Assembly: GCA_950075905.1 (NCBI GenBank)
Contig: CATMVR010000018.1
Location: 1-18,714, forward strand
Source of the DNA: an uncultured Persicitalea sp.
GTDB taxonomy: Bacteria > Bacteroidota > Bacteroidia > Cytophagales > Spirosomataceae
Direction of reading: 5' to 3'
Length of the DNA stretch: 18,714 nt
Shown here: piece after piece, positions 7,382 to 15,714 of the stretch
Position numbering within the stretch: position 1 is the first letter of the stretch
Layout of the letters: every line of letters starts with the position of its first letter
Position numbers and translations under genes: made by a program
The notes under the pieces: model-generated
What the model saw: the letters and a program-made list of their open reading frames with translations, nothing else
What the model was told of the DNA's origin: nothing
Database searches by the model: none

Positions 7382-8782
7382 CTATTTGTTCACCTCCGTT
7401 TCCACAAAAATGCCCGGATCGCGCGGCGCGTTGGGATTGGCACTCAGCTCGGTTTGGGCCACGATGAATCGTTGCGGATACTTGCTGGCCGTGGCCGAGT
7501 TGAAGGGAGGCAGCACAGCAATGTCTCTCTCTTTGGCTCCCAGCCTTCTCAGGTCATCGAAGCCCAGCGTGTTGGTAAAGCCCGTCACGTACCTTTCCTG
7601 AATGATTTCGCGGAGCAGGGCCCGATTCTGGGGAATGCCATCGGCGTTTTCGATGCCGCCCGGCGCAAAGTCGGCCAGGGTATAGGCGTCGTATTTCAGG
7701 GCATCGGCGGCATTCAGTTTGTCGAAGCCTTTACCCGATGCCAGAAATGCGCGTAGGGTATTCAGGTATCCCAAACCTTCTTCCGGCTTACCGGCCCGGG
7801 TGGCGGTTTCGGCCAAAATCAGCAGATTTTCCTCGTAACCAATCAATGTCATGGGCCGACCGGCGGCGGCTATCCCTTTGTTGTTGTTGGCAGCGTTGCC
7901 GTCGAAGCGGTAGTACGTCAAACGGGCCGCTTCATTGGTTTTGCTGTTGCCACGGCTAGTGAGCAACTTATCCAGATAAGAGCCCGTAAATGCCCAGTAG
8001 CCGCCCCGCTCGTTGATCATCTTATAGTTGAGGTTCAAACTACCGTTGCCAATATTGGGTGGGGTAAATACAAGCGCTTCGCTGGTTGCCGAGATGCCTT
8101 TCAGTGCCGACTGGTAGGCTTTGTCGTACTCACGAGTGTAGATGTACATCCGGGCTTTCAGGGTATGGGCTACCTTTGCCCATTTGAGGGTATTGCCCGC
8201 AAAGTGCAGATCTTCGGGTACAGCGGTGTTGGTGGCAGCACCCAGGTCGGCAATGGCGCCGTCGAGCAGGGTTTGCAGCTGAGCGAAAACTTCTTTCTGC
8301 GAATCAAACTTGGGATCATCGATACCGTCTGTGGCAATTTCACTGTACGGGGCATCGCCGAACAGGTTAGCGATGGTACCAATCGAATTGGCTTCCAAGA
8401 CCTTTGAGATACCCGAGTACTGAGCCGCTTTGGGGCTGTTTTTGGTATGCTCGCGCATCAGGCGCGCCTGCTTGGCTACTCCCTGATAGGCGTGCTCCCA
8501 TACGGTGCTGGTTTCTTCGGCCGAGAGGTTGTACTCATAAATACTCTTGTACAACAGCGCCGTTCCGACGGTTTGCCCGCTCCACATGCCACCAATCCGG
8601 GTCAGGTGGCCCAGCTGGTTGCCAACGTTGGCCAGTTCGATGCCTTTCAGTAGGAGAACACCGGCCTCAAAGTTATCGGATGATATCTCGTTTGGATTAT
8701 CGTTGATTCCCTCCACCAGCGACTCACAGCTGTACGAAGAGCCGATGAGGAACGCCAGAAGGATATATTTTATCTTTTTCAT
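7382..8782 (-). CDS. SusD/RagB family nutrient-binding outer-membrane lipoprotein
   Basis: Surface lipoprotein that captures a ligand and forms the lid on its SusC partner. From the ATG at 8782 it has 466 residues. The signal peptide runs to lipobox SYSC with Cys19 (MKKIKYILLAFLIGSSYSC). INDNPNEISSDNF and the helical repeats that follow match the SusD-like_2 group (SusD/RagB homologues of about 470 residues) rather than the longer classical SusD. An in-frame ATG at 8788 and a TTG at 8809 are possible starts; 8782 has a purine-rich AAAAGAA seven bases upstream and the cleanest signal peptide. It begins 27 bp after the susC-like stop, so the two are co-transcribed. Ligand class is not evident. 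Confidence 0.93.
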   Translation of the reverse strand: MKKIKYILLAFLIGSSYSCESLVEGINDNPNEISSDNFEAGVLLLKGIELANVGNQLGHLTRIGGMWSGQTVGTALLYKSIYEYNLSAEETSTVWEHAYQGVAKQARLMREHTKNSPKAAQYSGISKVLEANSIGTIANLFGDAPYSEIATDGIDDPKFDSQKEVFAQLQTLLDGAIADLGAATNTAVPEDLHFAGNTLKWAKVAHTLKARMYIYTREYDKAYQSALKGISATSEALVFTPPNIGNGSLNLNYKMINERGGYWAFTGSYLDKLLTSRGNSKTNEAARLTYYRFDGNAANNNKGIAAAGRPMTLIGYEENLLILAETATRAGKPEEGLGYLNTLRAFLASGKGFDKLNAADALKYDAYTLADFAPGGIENADGIPQNRALLREIIQERYVTGFTNTLGFDDLRRLGAKERDIAVLPPFNSATASKYPQRFIVAQTELSANPNAPRDPGIFVETEVNK

Positions 8783-8809
8783 ATACATTTCTTTTAAAGG
8801 GAAGCTCAA

Positions 8810-11800
8810 TTAATAGTTTATTTTCATGCTGAATACCCACGAACGCGTACTGGGGTTGGTGAAGTACTCAATGCCAAAGCCATTGTCCACGCCAGATTGA
8901 TTGACCTCGGGGTCGATTCCCTTGATTTTGGTCCAGAGCACCAGATTACGACCCGAGAAGGAGAGGTCAATGGAGCTTAACTTGGTGGCTTTTCTGAATT
9001 TCTCACCGCTGATGCTGTATCCGAGTGATACCTCACGGAGGCGGGTCCAGCTACCATCGTTGATCGAAAACTCGTTAATGGCCGAGCCTCCCAAACCGCC
9101 CCCCAGGGTAGTATACCACTGCTCGTCGAGCAGCACGTCGCCACCGCCGTAGTTGCCGATATTGCCACGCACCACGCTGCCGGCGGGAAAAATCTTGCCA
9201 GCGGCATTTTTAAGGTCTTTCGTCAGCGTGACTTCATCCTCGGTATCCGTATAGGTACCGAAGCTATTCAATACAAAACGGGTTCTTTCGGCAAAATCCC
9301 CACCCTGATAGGTCTCAAAAAGTACGTTGAAGTTAACCTTCTTGAAAAAGCCCCGTATGCCGAAGCCTCCCCGCCAGTCGGGGTTAGGGTTGCCAATGAT
9401 ACCTTGCTGAGGATCAAGTTTAGGGAAGCCGTTTTCATCAAGTACCAGCGAGCCATCCGGATTGCGGGCAGCCCGGCTGCCAAACAGAATGCCCAAAGGC
9501 TGTCCTACAATGGCGTTGGAGGTGATCGACTGATTTGTAAGATCCACACGGTCCACTCCGGCCAGGTCAAGTACTTTGTTCCGGTTGTTGTTATAGTTAC
9601 CATACAGGTCCAGGCCGTAGTCGTTATTACGCAAAAGCTGGTAGCTGAGATCAACTTCCAGACCCTTATTCTCCATGCGGCCGGCATTGGCGTACTTAGA
9701 CAAAAACCCTGAGCTGGGTGACTGGTTGACCGCCAGCAGAATGTCCCGGATTTCGTTTTGATAGTAGGTAGCACCGAGTGTCAGGCGATCTTTGAAAAAG
9801 CGCAGGTCGGTACCAATCTCAAACTCGGTTTTGATTTCGGGTTTCAGGTTCGGGTTCCCCTGGTCGTCGTTCAGTCTAAATCCTCCTCCAAACTCATTGA
9901 TGTCCAGGGCGTCGTCGTAGGTAGAGTAGGTAAAGGTCTCGTAGGTAGTACCAAATCGATAAGCACTTGGCTGTACTCCCACTTGACCGTAGGCCAGGCG
10001 TAACTTTCCAAACGAAAGAATGTTTCCTTTCACGTTAGGAAGGTCGGTAAACTGCCAGGCCAGATCCATAGAGGGGTAAAAGTAAGTACCCTGAATGGTC
10101 GAGGCTGCCTCCTGGGTTCCCGAAAGGTTCAGGAAAACCTGATTCAGGAAGTCAAACGATAGAATGGAGTACAATCGGTTGGACCGGATGTGGTTGGTGT
10201 TGTTGGAGACTTCGAAGGGGGCAATACCGTTGGTGAAGGTTTGCAACTGGCTATTTACCAGAAAATTGCTGGTGGCGGCATAAAGCACCTTCCGGTTGCG
10301 GTCATTGATGTTATAGCCCACTGTTGCATTCAGACCTACTTTGTCGGGTATCAGATTGGGAAAGTCCAGACGGGCAATGGCGTCAAGGTTGATTTCGGTA
10401 TTGGTAAAATCTTCATTGTCCAGGCGTCCGTTGACAAAACTAGCCGACCCGATCGGGGAGAAATAAACGCGCTTGTCCACGTAGGTGTCTACCCCACCGC
10501 GCAGGTCAAGTTGCAACCAGCTGATGGGGTTGATGTTCAGGTTGGTATTGGCGTTGAAACGGTTGACCGTGGTGGTTCCTTTCTGCTCATCGGTAGTCCA
10601 GAGCGGATTATTATAAACGGGGTTGATGTTATTGCCCAGGTACCGGCGGTAGCTACGCTGACGGTTGGGGAAAGCCACCCCGGCATTATTGAAGTAGGTA
10701 CCCTTGTAGGAAGCATTTTCGAAATCGGGCGGGGTACGCAGCAAGCCCAGGTACAGACCAGCGGTATTGGAGTTTTGCTGTACGCGGTTGGCGTTGGTAT
10801 AGATGTAGTTGGCTTTGGTGGTCAGGTTTACGTAGTTATTGAAGAACGTCTGGTTGTTAAACCGGACCGTCAGACGGTCGTAGGTGCTGTTTTTTACAAT
10901 ACCCTCCTGTCCCAGGTACCCCAGACTAAAATAGTTGGTGGTTTTGCCGCTACCACCCGATATTGTCAGGTTGTGGTCTAAGAAATTACCCTTCTGGAAA
11001 ACATCATTGAAGTTCTGGTCCACAAAAACCTCCTGCGAGTTTTTGGTTCTGATCGGGTAGATCTTGTCTCCGTTGTCAGCCTGAAAATATTCACCCGTGG
11101 TGGTAACGACATCTTCTCCGCCGGGACGGGCCGAAATTTTGTCGCCCCAGGAGTTGGCGGAGGTAGGGCTGTACCTTCCCGCTGTGCCTTGTCCCCAGGT
11201 CGTTTGCAAGGGATGCTTGCGGTTGATCTCGTCAAGAGAATAAGTGGTTGCGTAGGATACTTTCATGCGCTGGTTGAGCTTGCCCTGCTTGGTGGTGATG
11301 ACGAGTACCCCGTTGGCGGCCCGTGAACCCCATAACGCGGCGGCCGAGGCTCCTTTCAGTACCTGCACCGATTCCACATCCTCCGGGTTGAGGTCGTTCA
11401 GACGTGACTGCTGAGATACCCCTCCCGAACGTGAGCTTCCGCTGCCGTAGAGGTTATCGTTGGAAATAGGTACCCCGTCGACGATGATCAGTGGCTGCGA
11501 AGAACCGCCAATGGTATTGGCCCCCCGAATCTGAATGTTGGTACCCGCGCCGGGGTCGCCGTTGGAGCGTACAATCTTGACACCCGAGGCTTTGCCCGCC
11601 AAACTGTTGAGAATGGAGGCTTCCCCGCTCGTTTTGATGGCCGTTGAGCTTACTGAGGAAGAGGTTGATCCGGCCCGGTCTTTCTGGGTTTTGAATCCGA
11701 GGGCATTCACGACTACTTCCTGTAACTGCGTACTTTCCTGCGCCAGACTTACATTAATTTGTTGGCGATTGCCGATGTCCTCGCTAAGAGAAGTATAGCC

Positions 11801-12016
11801 AATAAAGCTGAACACGAGTTGCGTGGTTCCCTGGGGGACTGTCAACGTGTATGCGCCGGTTCCGTCGGTGGTAGTACCCACGTTGGTACCCTTAGCGAGT
11901 ACACTGACTCCGGGCAGTGGCTCCGAATTTTCGTCGGTTACCTTGCCCTGGATCGTAGTTTGTGCGTGTGCCCTGACAAGCGTTAGGCACAGCAGCAATA
12001 GGAAAATTTTCTTCAT
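8810..12016 (-). CDS. SusC/RagA family TonB-linked outer-membrane transporter
   Basis: TonB-dependent importer, 1068 residues from the ATG at 12016. The signal peptide is MKKIFLLLLCLTLVRAHAQ. A carboxypeptidase-regulatory-like (CNA-B-like) domain spans about 21-97, including TIQGKVTDENSEPLPGVSV. The linker LQEVVVNALGF precedes a plug at about 108-245, with the SusC/RagA signature LIIVDGVPISN (about 176-186) and GASAAALWGSRAANGVLVITT. The rest is a 22-strand beta-barrel ending in the C-terminal aromatic WVFSMKINY. There is no N-terminal anti-sigma-interacting extension, so a FecI/FecR-type switch is not indicated. The TTG at 12049, in frame upstream, would add an implausible 11 residues. The unusual leader with palindrome and direct repeats suggests regulated expression. 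Confidence 0.95.
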   Translation of the reverse strand: MKKIFLLLLCLTLVRAHAQTTIQGKVTDENSEPLPGVSVLAKGTNVGTTTDGTGAYTLTVPQGTTQLVFSFIGYTSLSEDIGNRQQINVSLAQESTQLQEVVVNALGFKTQKDRAGSTSSSVSSTAIKTSGEASILNSLAGKASGVKIVRSNGDPGAGTNIQIRGANTIGGSSQPLIIVDGVPISNDNLYGSGSSRSGGVSQQSRLNDLNPEDVESVQVLKGASAAALWGSRAANGVLVITTKQGKLNQRMKVSYATTYSLDEINRKHPLQTTWGQGTAGRYSPTSANSWGDKISARPGGEDVVTTTGEYFQADNGDKIYPIRTKNSQEVFVDQNFNDVFQKGNFLDHNLTISGGSGKTTNYFSLGYLGQEGIVKNSTYDRLTVRFNNQTFFNNYVNLTTKANYIYTNANRVQQNSNTAGLYLGLLRTPPDFENASYKGTYFNNAGVAFPNRQRSYRRYLGNNINPVYNNPLWTTDEQKGTTTVNRFNANTNLNINPISWLQLDLRGGVDTYVDKRVYFSPIGSASFVNGRLDNEDFTNTEINLDAIARLDFPNLIPDKVGLNATVGYNINDRNRKVLYAATSNFLVNSQLQTFTNGIAPFEVSNNTNHIRSNRLYSILSFDFLNQVFLNLSGTQEAASTIQGTYFYPSMDLAWQFTDLPNVKGNILSFGKLRLAYGQVGVQPSAYRFGTTYETFTYSTYDDALDINEFGGGFRLNDDQGNPNLKPEIKTEFEIGTDLRFFKDRLTLGATYYQNEIRDILLAVNQSPSSGFLSKYANAGRMENKGLEVDLSYQLLRNNDYGLDLYGNYNNNRNKVLDLAGVDRVDLTNQSITSNAIVGQPLGILFGSRAARNPDGSLVLDENGFPKLDPQQGIIGNPNPDWRGGFGIRGFFKKVNFNVLFETYQGGDFAERTRFVLNSFGTYTDTEDEVTLTKDLKNAAGKIFPAGSVVRGNIGNYGGGDVLLDEQWYTTLGGGLGGSAINEFSINDGSWTRLREVSLGYSISGEKFRKATKLSSIDLSFSGRNLVLWTKIKGIDPEVNQSGVDNGFGIEYFTNPSTRSWVFSMKINY

Positions 12017-12067
12017 AGAGGATTGGGTAAAAGTGAAAAAATAAAACAAAAGAGATGGGTTTCAGGC

Positions 12068-12111
12068 AAAAAAAGATATTCCACAAGTGAGCTTCACTTG
12101 TGGAATATCTT
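12068..12111 (-). terminator. Strong intrinsic terminator or attenuator: 18-bp perfect stem, 3-nt loop, T7 tract
   Basis: AAGATATTCCACAAGTGA (12073-12090) and its exact complement (12094-12111) are separated by only GCT. On the minus strand the hairpin is followed by seven consecutive T (12074-12068), the textbook form of a factor-independent terminator. It lies 176 bp after the SGNH hydrolase stop and 52 bp before the susC-like start. It either ends the hydrolase transcript or attenuates susC transcription starting upstream. No matching T-tract exists on the plus strand. Confidence 0.8.
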
Positions 12112-12164
12112 GTGTTTGATGATTTGATCAATAAGGTTATAAATCACTGACAAGGCCTGCATTT

Positions 12165-12193
12165 GTTACCAATATAGATTTACAAGTTACCAA
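12165..12193. promoter_or_regulatory. Direct repeat GTTACCAA with 21-bp period, possible activator site
   Basis: GTTACCAA occurs at 12165-12172 and again at 12186-12193, exactly 21 bp (two helical turns) apart in the same orientation. AraC-family and response-regulator activators often bind such paired half-sites. It lies 150-180 bp upstream of the susC-like start codon. That it regulates susC is inference. Confidence 0.35.
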
Positions 12194-12286
12194 AAAGAAT
12201 AAGATTATTAGTCGAATCCCTGACATTTATAACGAGATATTCAAAAAGTCATATTGTAGTGCCAGGGTTAGGCAATAAAGAGTAGC

Positions 12287-13081
12287 CTATTTTGTGTCAA
12301 ATATAACCGCTTTAACGGCTTCTCGGATCCGGGTTGCATCAGTACTATTCAGGGTATAATTATAGGGTATGTCTGCGGGATTTTTATTAAAAAGTACCGT
12401 GTAAAAGCAGCAAGCCGCGGCGTAAGAGCCCGCTTCGGAGGGATGACTTTCGTCGGCAGAGTACAGTTCAAGGGTAGGGTGGTGCTCCCGGAGGTACTTC
12501 CACACGGCGCCCACAGGGGCAAGAAGCCCGGCGTGCTTTTGGGCCAGGTCCCGGTAGGTAGTAGCCGTCAGGCTGTCCATTCCCTCGTAGGTACATACGG
12601 CATTCCAGTCAGCGCAGCGGGCGCTATCCCCGTTTTTTCGTCCCCAGGTCTGGTAAAATATAAGTTGAGCCGTGGGGTTATGAGTATGAATAGTACTATC
12701 AAGGGTGCTCACGTATGGTTCCACTTCCCGGGATACTTTTTCTCTGGGATTGGAAGGAAGTTGGCTGTGCTCCTGTATAACCACGTAGTCCCATGAGCTT
12801 CGGGCTTTTTGGTTGTTGTAGTCGGGGGTACCTTGTGTAATCTTGCTGAGCGTAGTTGTATTTGCAGTATGTTGCCGGAGGGTGTACCCCCCCACAGTAC
12901 TTTGGTCCGTAACGAGCACATTGCCCATGGAGGCCGCGATACCCGTTACAATCTGTGGCATGTTGTGGTAGTAGGTATAGCTATTGCCAATAAACAATAC
13001 CCGCAGCGGTTTTTGGGAGGAGGGCTGAGCCACAGCCAGCAGGCTCCAAAAGGAGCACATAACGGTAAAAACAATCTTCAT
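12287..13081 (-). CDS. Secreted SGNH/GDSL-type hydrolase, DUF4886-like
   Basis: Probable periplasmic or surface esterase of 264 residues from the ATG at 13081, with signal peptide ending near AVAQ. Block I is LFIGNSYTYYHN with the nucleophile Ser34. STVGGYTL supplies the block II glycine (Gly64/65), and VVIQEHSQLP resembles the block III region. Block V is SADESHPSEAGSY, with Asp210 and His213 in the DxxH arrangement. The GNSYT motif is typical of DUF4886 proteins, which often sit near SusCD loci. Deacylation of a glycan substrate is a reasonable but unproven role. An in-frame GTG at 13111 would extend it by ten charged residues ahead of the signal peptide and is unlikely. Confidence 0.85.
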   Translation of the reverse strand: MKIVFTVMCSFWSLLAVAQPSSQKPLRVLFIGNSYTYYHNMPQIVTGIAASMGNVLVTDQSTVGGYTLRQHTANTTTLSKITQGTPDYNNQKARSSWDYVVIQEHSQLPSNPREKVSREVEPYVSTLDSTIHTHNPTAQLIFYQTWGRKNGDSARCADWNAVCTYEGMDSLTATTYRDLAQKHAGLLAPVGAVWKYLREHHPTLELYSADESHPSEAGSYAAACCFYTVLFNKNPADIPYNYTLNSTDATRIREAVKAVIFDTK

Positions 13082-13144
13082 CGGCGCAGGGCAGGTGTTT
13101 TTTAAAGACACAGGAGGTTCATTAATATTTGGGTTCAGAAAAGA

Positions 13145-13384
13145 CTACTCGTTGGTAGGTTGGGTTTTGTTGCGGGAAGAGGCATACATTTCTCTTACCA
13201 GCAATAGAAGAACGAGCAAAATAATGAGGGCTGCCGGCAAAAAAATCCACCAGAAGCTAAATGTGTACCAGAAAATAATCTTGGTCACGATTAGCGAAAT
13301 TGTTACAAGTAGGTATATGGAGATTCCTGCCATGTATAACCTTTTTGCTATTTTTTTATCTTTTAATGTGCGTATTCTTGTCAT
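13145..13384 (-). CDS. Small two-helix membrane protein
   Basis: A 79-residue protein starting MTRIRTLKDKKIAKRLYMAG: a basic N-terminal tail, a first membrane helix at about 18-38, a second at about 44-63 (FWWIFLPAALIILL), and a charged C-terminal tail. The WW...LP pattern in the second helix resembles small bacterial proteins often labelled transmembrane Fragile-X-F-like, a name without functional meaning. No catalytic residues. It lies 63 bp upstream of the SGNH hydrolase start on the same strand and may share its transcript. ATG start, basic flanks around the helices and ordinary codon use support a real gene. Confidence 0.6.
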   Translation of the reverse strand: MTRIRTLKDKKIAKRLYMAGISIYLLVTISLIVTKIIFWYTFSFWWIFLPAALIILLVLLLLVREMYASSRNKTQPTNE

Positions 13385-13623
13385 AAATTATGGATGGGTG
13401 GAATGGATTAATTGTCTCTATCAATCAATGAGTTAAAATAAATTGGTGTTTTTATTGGCACCTATTTATTACGTCCTGACAACCATGTTTCTGAAAGATA
13501 CCGGGAAAAATCTTTTTTAGCAAAAAAGTATCCCGGCCATCTGTTGGCTTTCAGGGCTAAATATAAAATTAGTACAAATAAAAGACAGGTTTTTGGTCGC
13601 TGCCCGGGCAGGATGCTCACTGC
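13385..13623. other. Intergenic region without a gene
   Basis: 239 bp downstream of the histidine kinase gene and upstream of the small membrane protein gene (both minus). No coding frame is convincing. It holds the three-tier hairpin at 13491-13554 and the 12-bp palindrome CTGCCCGGGCAG (13600-13611), which lacks a loop and T-tract and is not a normal terminator. Confidence 0.6.
13491..13554. other. Three-tier nested inverted repeat (structured RNA or terminator candidate)
   Basis: Three perfectly complementary arm pairs are nested in order: CTGAAAG (13491-13497) with CTTTCAG (13548-13554), CCGGGA (13501-13506) with TCCCGG (13531-13536), and CTTTTTT (13512-13518) with AAAAAAG (13522-13528) around a 3-nt loop. 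Internal loops are 3/11 and 5/2 nt. No T-tract follows on either strand. It could end the response-regulator/kinase transcript or be a small structured RNA. Confidence 0.35.
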
Positions 13624-15006
13624 TTACGATAGGACGGGAAGTTGAATGATGATTTTGAACTGGTGCGTGACAGGAGCCTGCCAGCTATATCGTATGGTAG
13701 CCCCATGGTAGTCCAGAATTCGTTTCACGATGCTCAGCCCAAGGCCGGAACCGTTTGTTTTGCGGGCATTGGTACCCCGGGTAAAAGGTTGGAACAGGGT
13801 GGCTGTTTCGGCGGTTGGAAGCCGATCGCCCTCATTCTTTACGGTTATCTGCAGCTCCCGGGAGCTGGGTTGTTCCAGAACTACCATCGCCGTGTGATCG
13901 TACGAATACTGATGAGCATTTTTAAGCAGATTTGAGATGGCAATGGTCAGGACTGGCTTGGCGGCCATAATTTCGAGGCTATCTGAAATGGATTCACTTT
14001 CCACGATTTCAAAATTCATCCGAAAGTTGGGGTACTGCCGGCGAACATGCTCGTACGAAGAGAAAATGATCTCATCTATCCGCTCTTTCTTGAAGTTTGG
14101 CTGCGACTCGGTATCGCTGGTTCGGGCCAGCAACAGCAGGGAGCTGATGAGCTCGGTGAGCTGACTCACGTTATCCGAGATACTCCTGAGATAGGCACGG
14201 GTATCGGCCGTCAGGTTATCGGCCTGCAAAAGATTGTCGAGTTGCAGGGTAATGCGGCTGATGGGCGTACGAAGCTCATGCGAGGCATTGGAGGTAAACT
14301 CGCGCTGGGCCGTGAACGACTTCTCGATTCGGGCCAGCATCTGATTGAAAGTGCTGGTCAGGAGGGTAATTTCGTCGTTCCGGGACTCGGTGATCGGAAT
14401 TTGCGTGTGGAGTTCATTGGCCGAGATATGAATAATTTGCTTCTGAAAGTCGTCCAGCGGCCGGGTAAGGTGCTTGATGATGTAATAGGTAGATAGCCAG
14501 ACAACGCCGGTGCCCACAAAAAAGGCAACAAGAAGCAAGTAAAAAAGATACTGTAACTTGCTGTTGCCGTACTTATCTTCAGCCGCGATCAGAACGTAGT
14601 AGTCCTCCCCTTCGAATTCATAAAAAAGCCCCAGCGTTTCTTTCCTCTGGTCGAGTTTGAAAAACCGTTTGTTTTTTTTCAAATCTACCAGATCCTGTCT
14701 GTTCCATCGGATGGAGGCATCGTCGATGCTGCTGTAAAGAAGTTCATAGTTTTCGTCAAAAATGAGGGTTTTCTCGTTGTAAAGCTTGTTGATGCTGTTC
14801 TGATCGATGACTTTGAGCATTTGCTTATCAATGGACTTGACGTTGAGCAACAACTCCACAGTGGTCAGGGCTTTTTCTTCCAGACGCTGGCCAAACTCCT
14901 CCTTTCTGAACGAGGAGAACGATACATACACCAGCGTAATGCCCAGACCGAAAAGAATGGAAAAGGCCGCGCTAACGTAGATAGCAAGGCGTCTTTTCAG
15001 GGTCAT
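13624..15006 (-). CDS. Sensor histidine kinase (HAMP, HisKA, HATPase)
   Basis: Membrane-bound two-component sensor, 460 residues. Transmembrane helices at about 7-30 and 152-176 enclose a periplasmic sensor domain of about 120 residues with no recognised ligand motif. HAMP follows at about 177-230 (HLTRPLDDFQKQI). The HisKA dimerisation domain has phospho-acceptor His243 in SNASHELRTPI. The ATPase domain has an N box with Asn363 (LLKNAHQYS), an F box (LFQPFTRG) and a G2 box GSGLGLSI (419-426). The G1 box reads VKNEGDRLP, with Asn391 where many kinases have Asp; this variant also occurs in other Bacteroidota kinases. Its ATG overlaps the TGA of the regulator gene in ATGA (15003-15006), which predicts translational coupling to its cognate regulator. 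Confidence 0.95.
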   Translation of the reverse strand: MTLKRRLAIYVSAAFSILFGLGITLVYVSFSSFRKEEFGQRLEEKALTTVELLLNVKSIDKQMLKVIDQNSINKLYNEKTLIFDENYELLYSSIDDASIRWNRQDLVDLKKNKRFFKLDQRKETLGLFYEFEGEDYYVLIAAEDKYGNSKLQYLFYLLLVAFFVGTGVVWLSTYYIIKHLTRPLDDFQKQIIHISANELHTQIPITESRNDEITLLTSTFNQMLARIEKSFTAQREFTSNASHELRTPISRITLQLDNLLQADNLTADTRAYLRSISDNVSQLTELISSLLLLARTSDTESQPNFKKERIDEIIFSSYEHVRRQYPNFRMNFEIVESESISDSLEIMAAKPVLTIAISNLLKNAHQYSYDHTAMVVLEQPSSRELQITVKNEGDRLPTAETATLFQPFTRGTNARKTNGSGLGLSIVKRILDYHGATIRYSWQAPVTHQFKIIIQLPVLS

Positions 15007-15689
15007 GACGGTTCGGCGCTCATAAAATACCCGTATCCCGAACGGGTATGGATTAACTTTTGGGGATGGTCTTTGTCAATTTTCTTTCGGAGAAAATTGA
15101 TGTACACCTCGATTGTATTCAGGTTAGTTTCGAAATGAATATCCCATATTTGTTCGGCGATGGTTTGTTTCGACAGCGTACGGCCTTTGGCTTTGGCCAG
15201 CAGCACCAGTAGCTGGTATTCCTTAGGAGTAAGCTCGATGGACTGATCAGCACGCTTTACTTTCATTTCCGTGAGGTCTATTTCTAGATCCTGGATAGTG
15301 ATGAGGTCGTTACGCTCCTGCGGACGGGCGCTACGCCGCAGCATGGCCATGATCCGGATGTATAGCTCGTCGAGGTGAAAAGGTTTCACGAGGTAGTCGT
15401 CGGCGCCACGCTCAAAGGCATCGAATTTGTCCTGAATTTCGCCGTAGGCAGTTAGAATAAGAATAGGAGTGGAGCCATCCGTCTCCCGGATTTTCTTGCA
15501 TACATCTAGTCCGTTCATTTTAGGTACATTGACATCAAGCAGGTGCATGTCATACTTTTCTCGGTTTAGTTGTCGGAAAAACAAATCACCGTCGAAAACA
15601 CATTCACACGTAAAGTCCTTAGATTTAAGAAAGGCGCTGATCTCCCTGGAGAGGATAATGTCATCTTCCAGAAGTAATAATTTATTCAT
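15003..15689 (-). CDS. OmpR/PhoB-family response regulator
   Basis: DNA-binding transcription factor of 228 residues, partner of the adjacent kinase. The receiver domain (about 1-118) has acidic residues Glu8-Asp9-Asp10, phospho-acceptor Asp52 (LLDVNVPKMNG), Thr80 (LILTAYG) and Lys102 (LVKPF). A winged-helix C-terminal domain (about 128-225) shows LTPKEYQLLVLLA, the recognition-helix region NTIEVYINFLRKKI, and the wing RSGYGYFM. All phosphotransfer residues are intact. It is the first gene of the two-gene operon and overlaps the kinase start by 4 bp. Target genes cannot be read from the sequence; the operon itself, pgi (divergent) or the SusCD locus downstream are candidates by position only. 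Confidence 0.96.
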   Translation of the reverse strand: MNKLLLLEDDIILSREISAFLKSKDFTCECVFDGDLFFRQLNREKYDMHLLDVNVPKMNGLDVCKKIRETDGSTPILILTAYGEIQDKFDAFERGADDYLVKPFHLDELYIRIMAMLRRSARPQERNDLITIQDLEIDLTEMKVKRADQSIELTPKEYQLLVLLAKAKGRTLSKQTIAEQIWDIHFETNLNTIEVYINFLRKKIDKDHPQKLIHTRSGYGYFMSAEPS

Positions 15690-15714
15690 CTTAATACTGC
15701 CCTTATTTGTGCCA

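Larger units (their letters stand above)
12017..12286. other. Intergenic leader region upstream of the susC-like gene
   Basis: AT-rich noncoding stretch of 270 bp between the SGNH hydrolase stop and the susC-like start, both on the minus strand. It contains the terminator-like palindrome and an 8-bp direct repeat listed separately. A weak stem (TAGGC with GCCTA) on the minus strand overlaps the hydrolase stop codon. No open frame of note is present. Confidence 0.7.

Noticed and set aside
10190..10981. Plus-strand open frame of 263 codons
   Set aside because: It lies wholly inside the susC-like gene on the opposite strand, is Val/Gly-rich as antisense frames of such genes tend to be, and shows no family motif.
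13600..13611. CTGCCCGGGCAG palindrome as terminator of the kinase gene
   Set aside because: It has no loop and no T-tract on the minus strand, so it is a restriction-site-like palindrome rather than a terminator.
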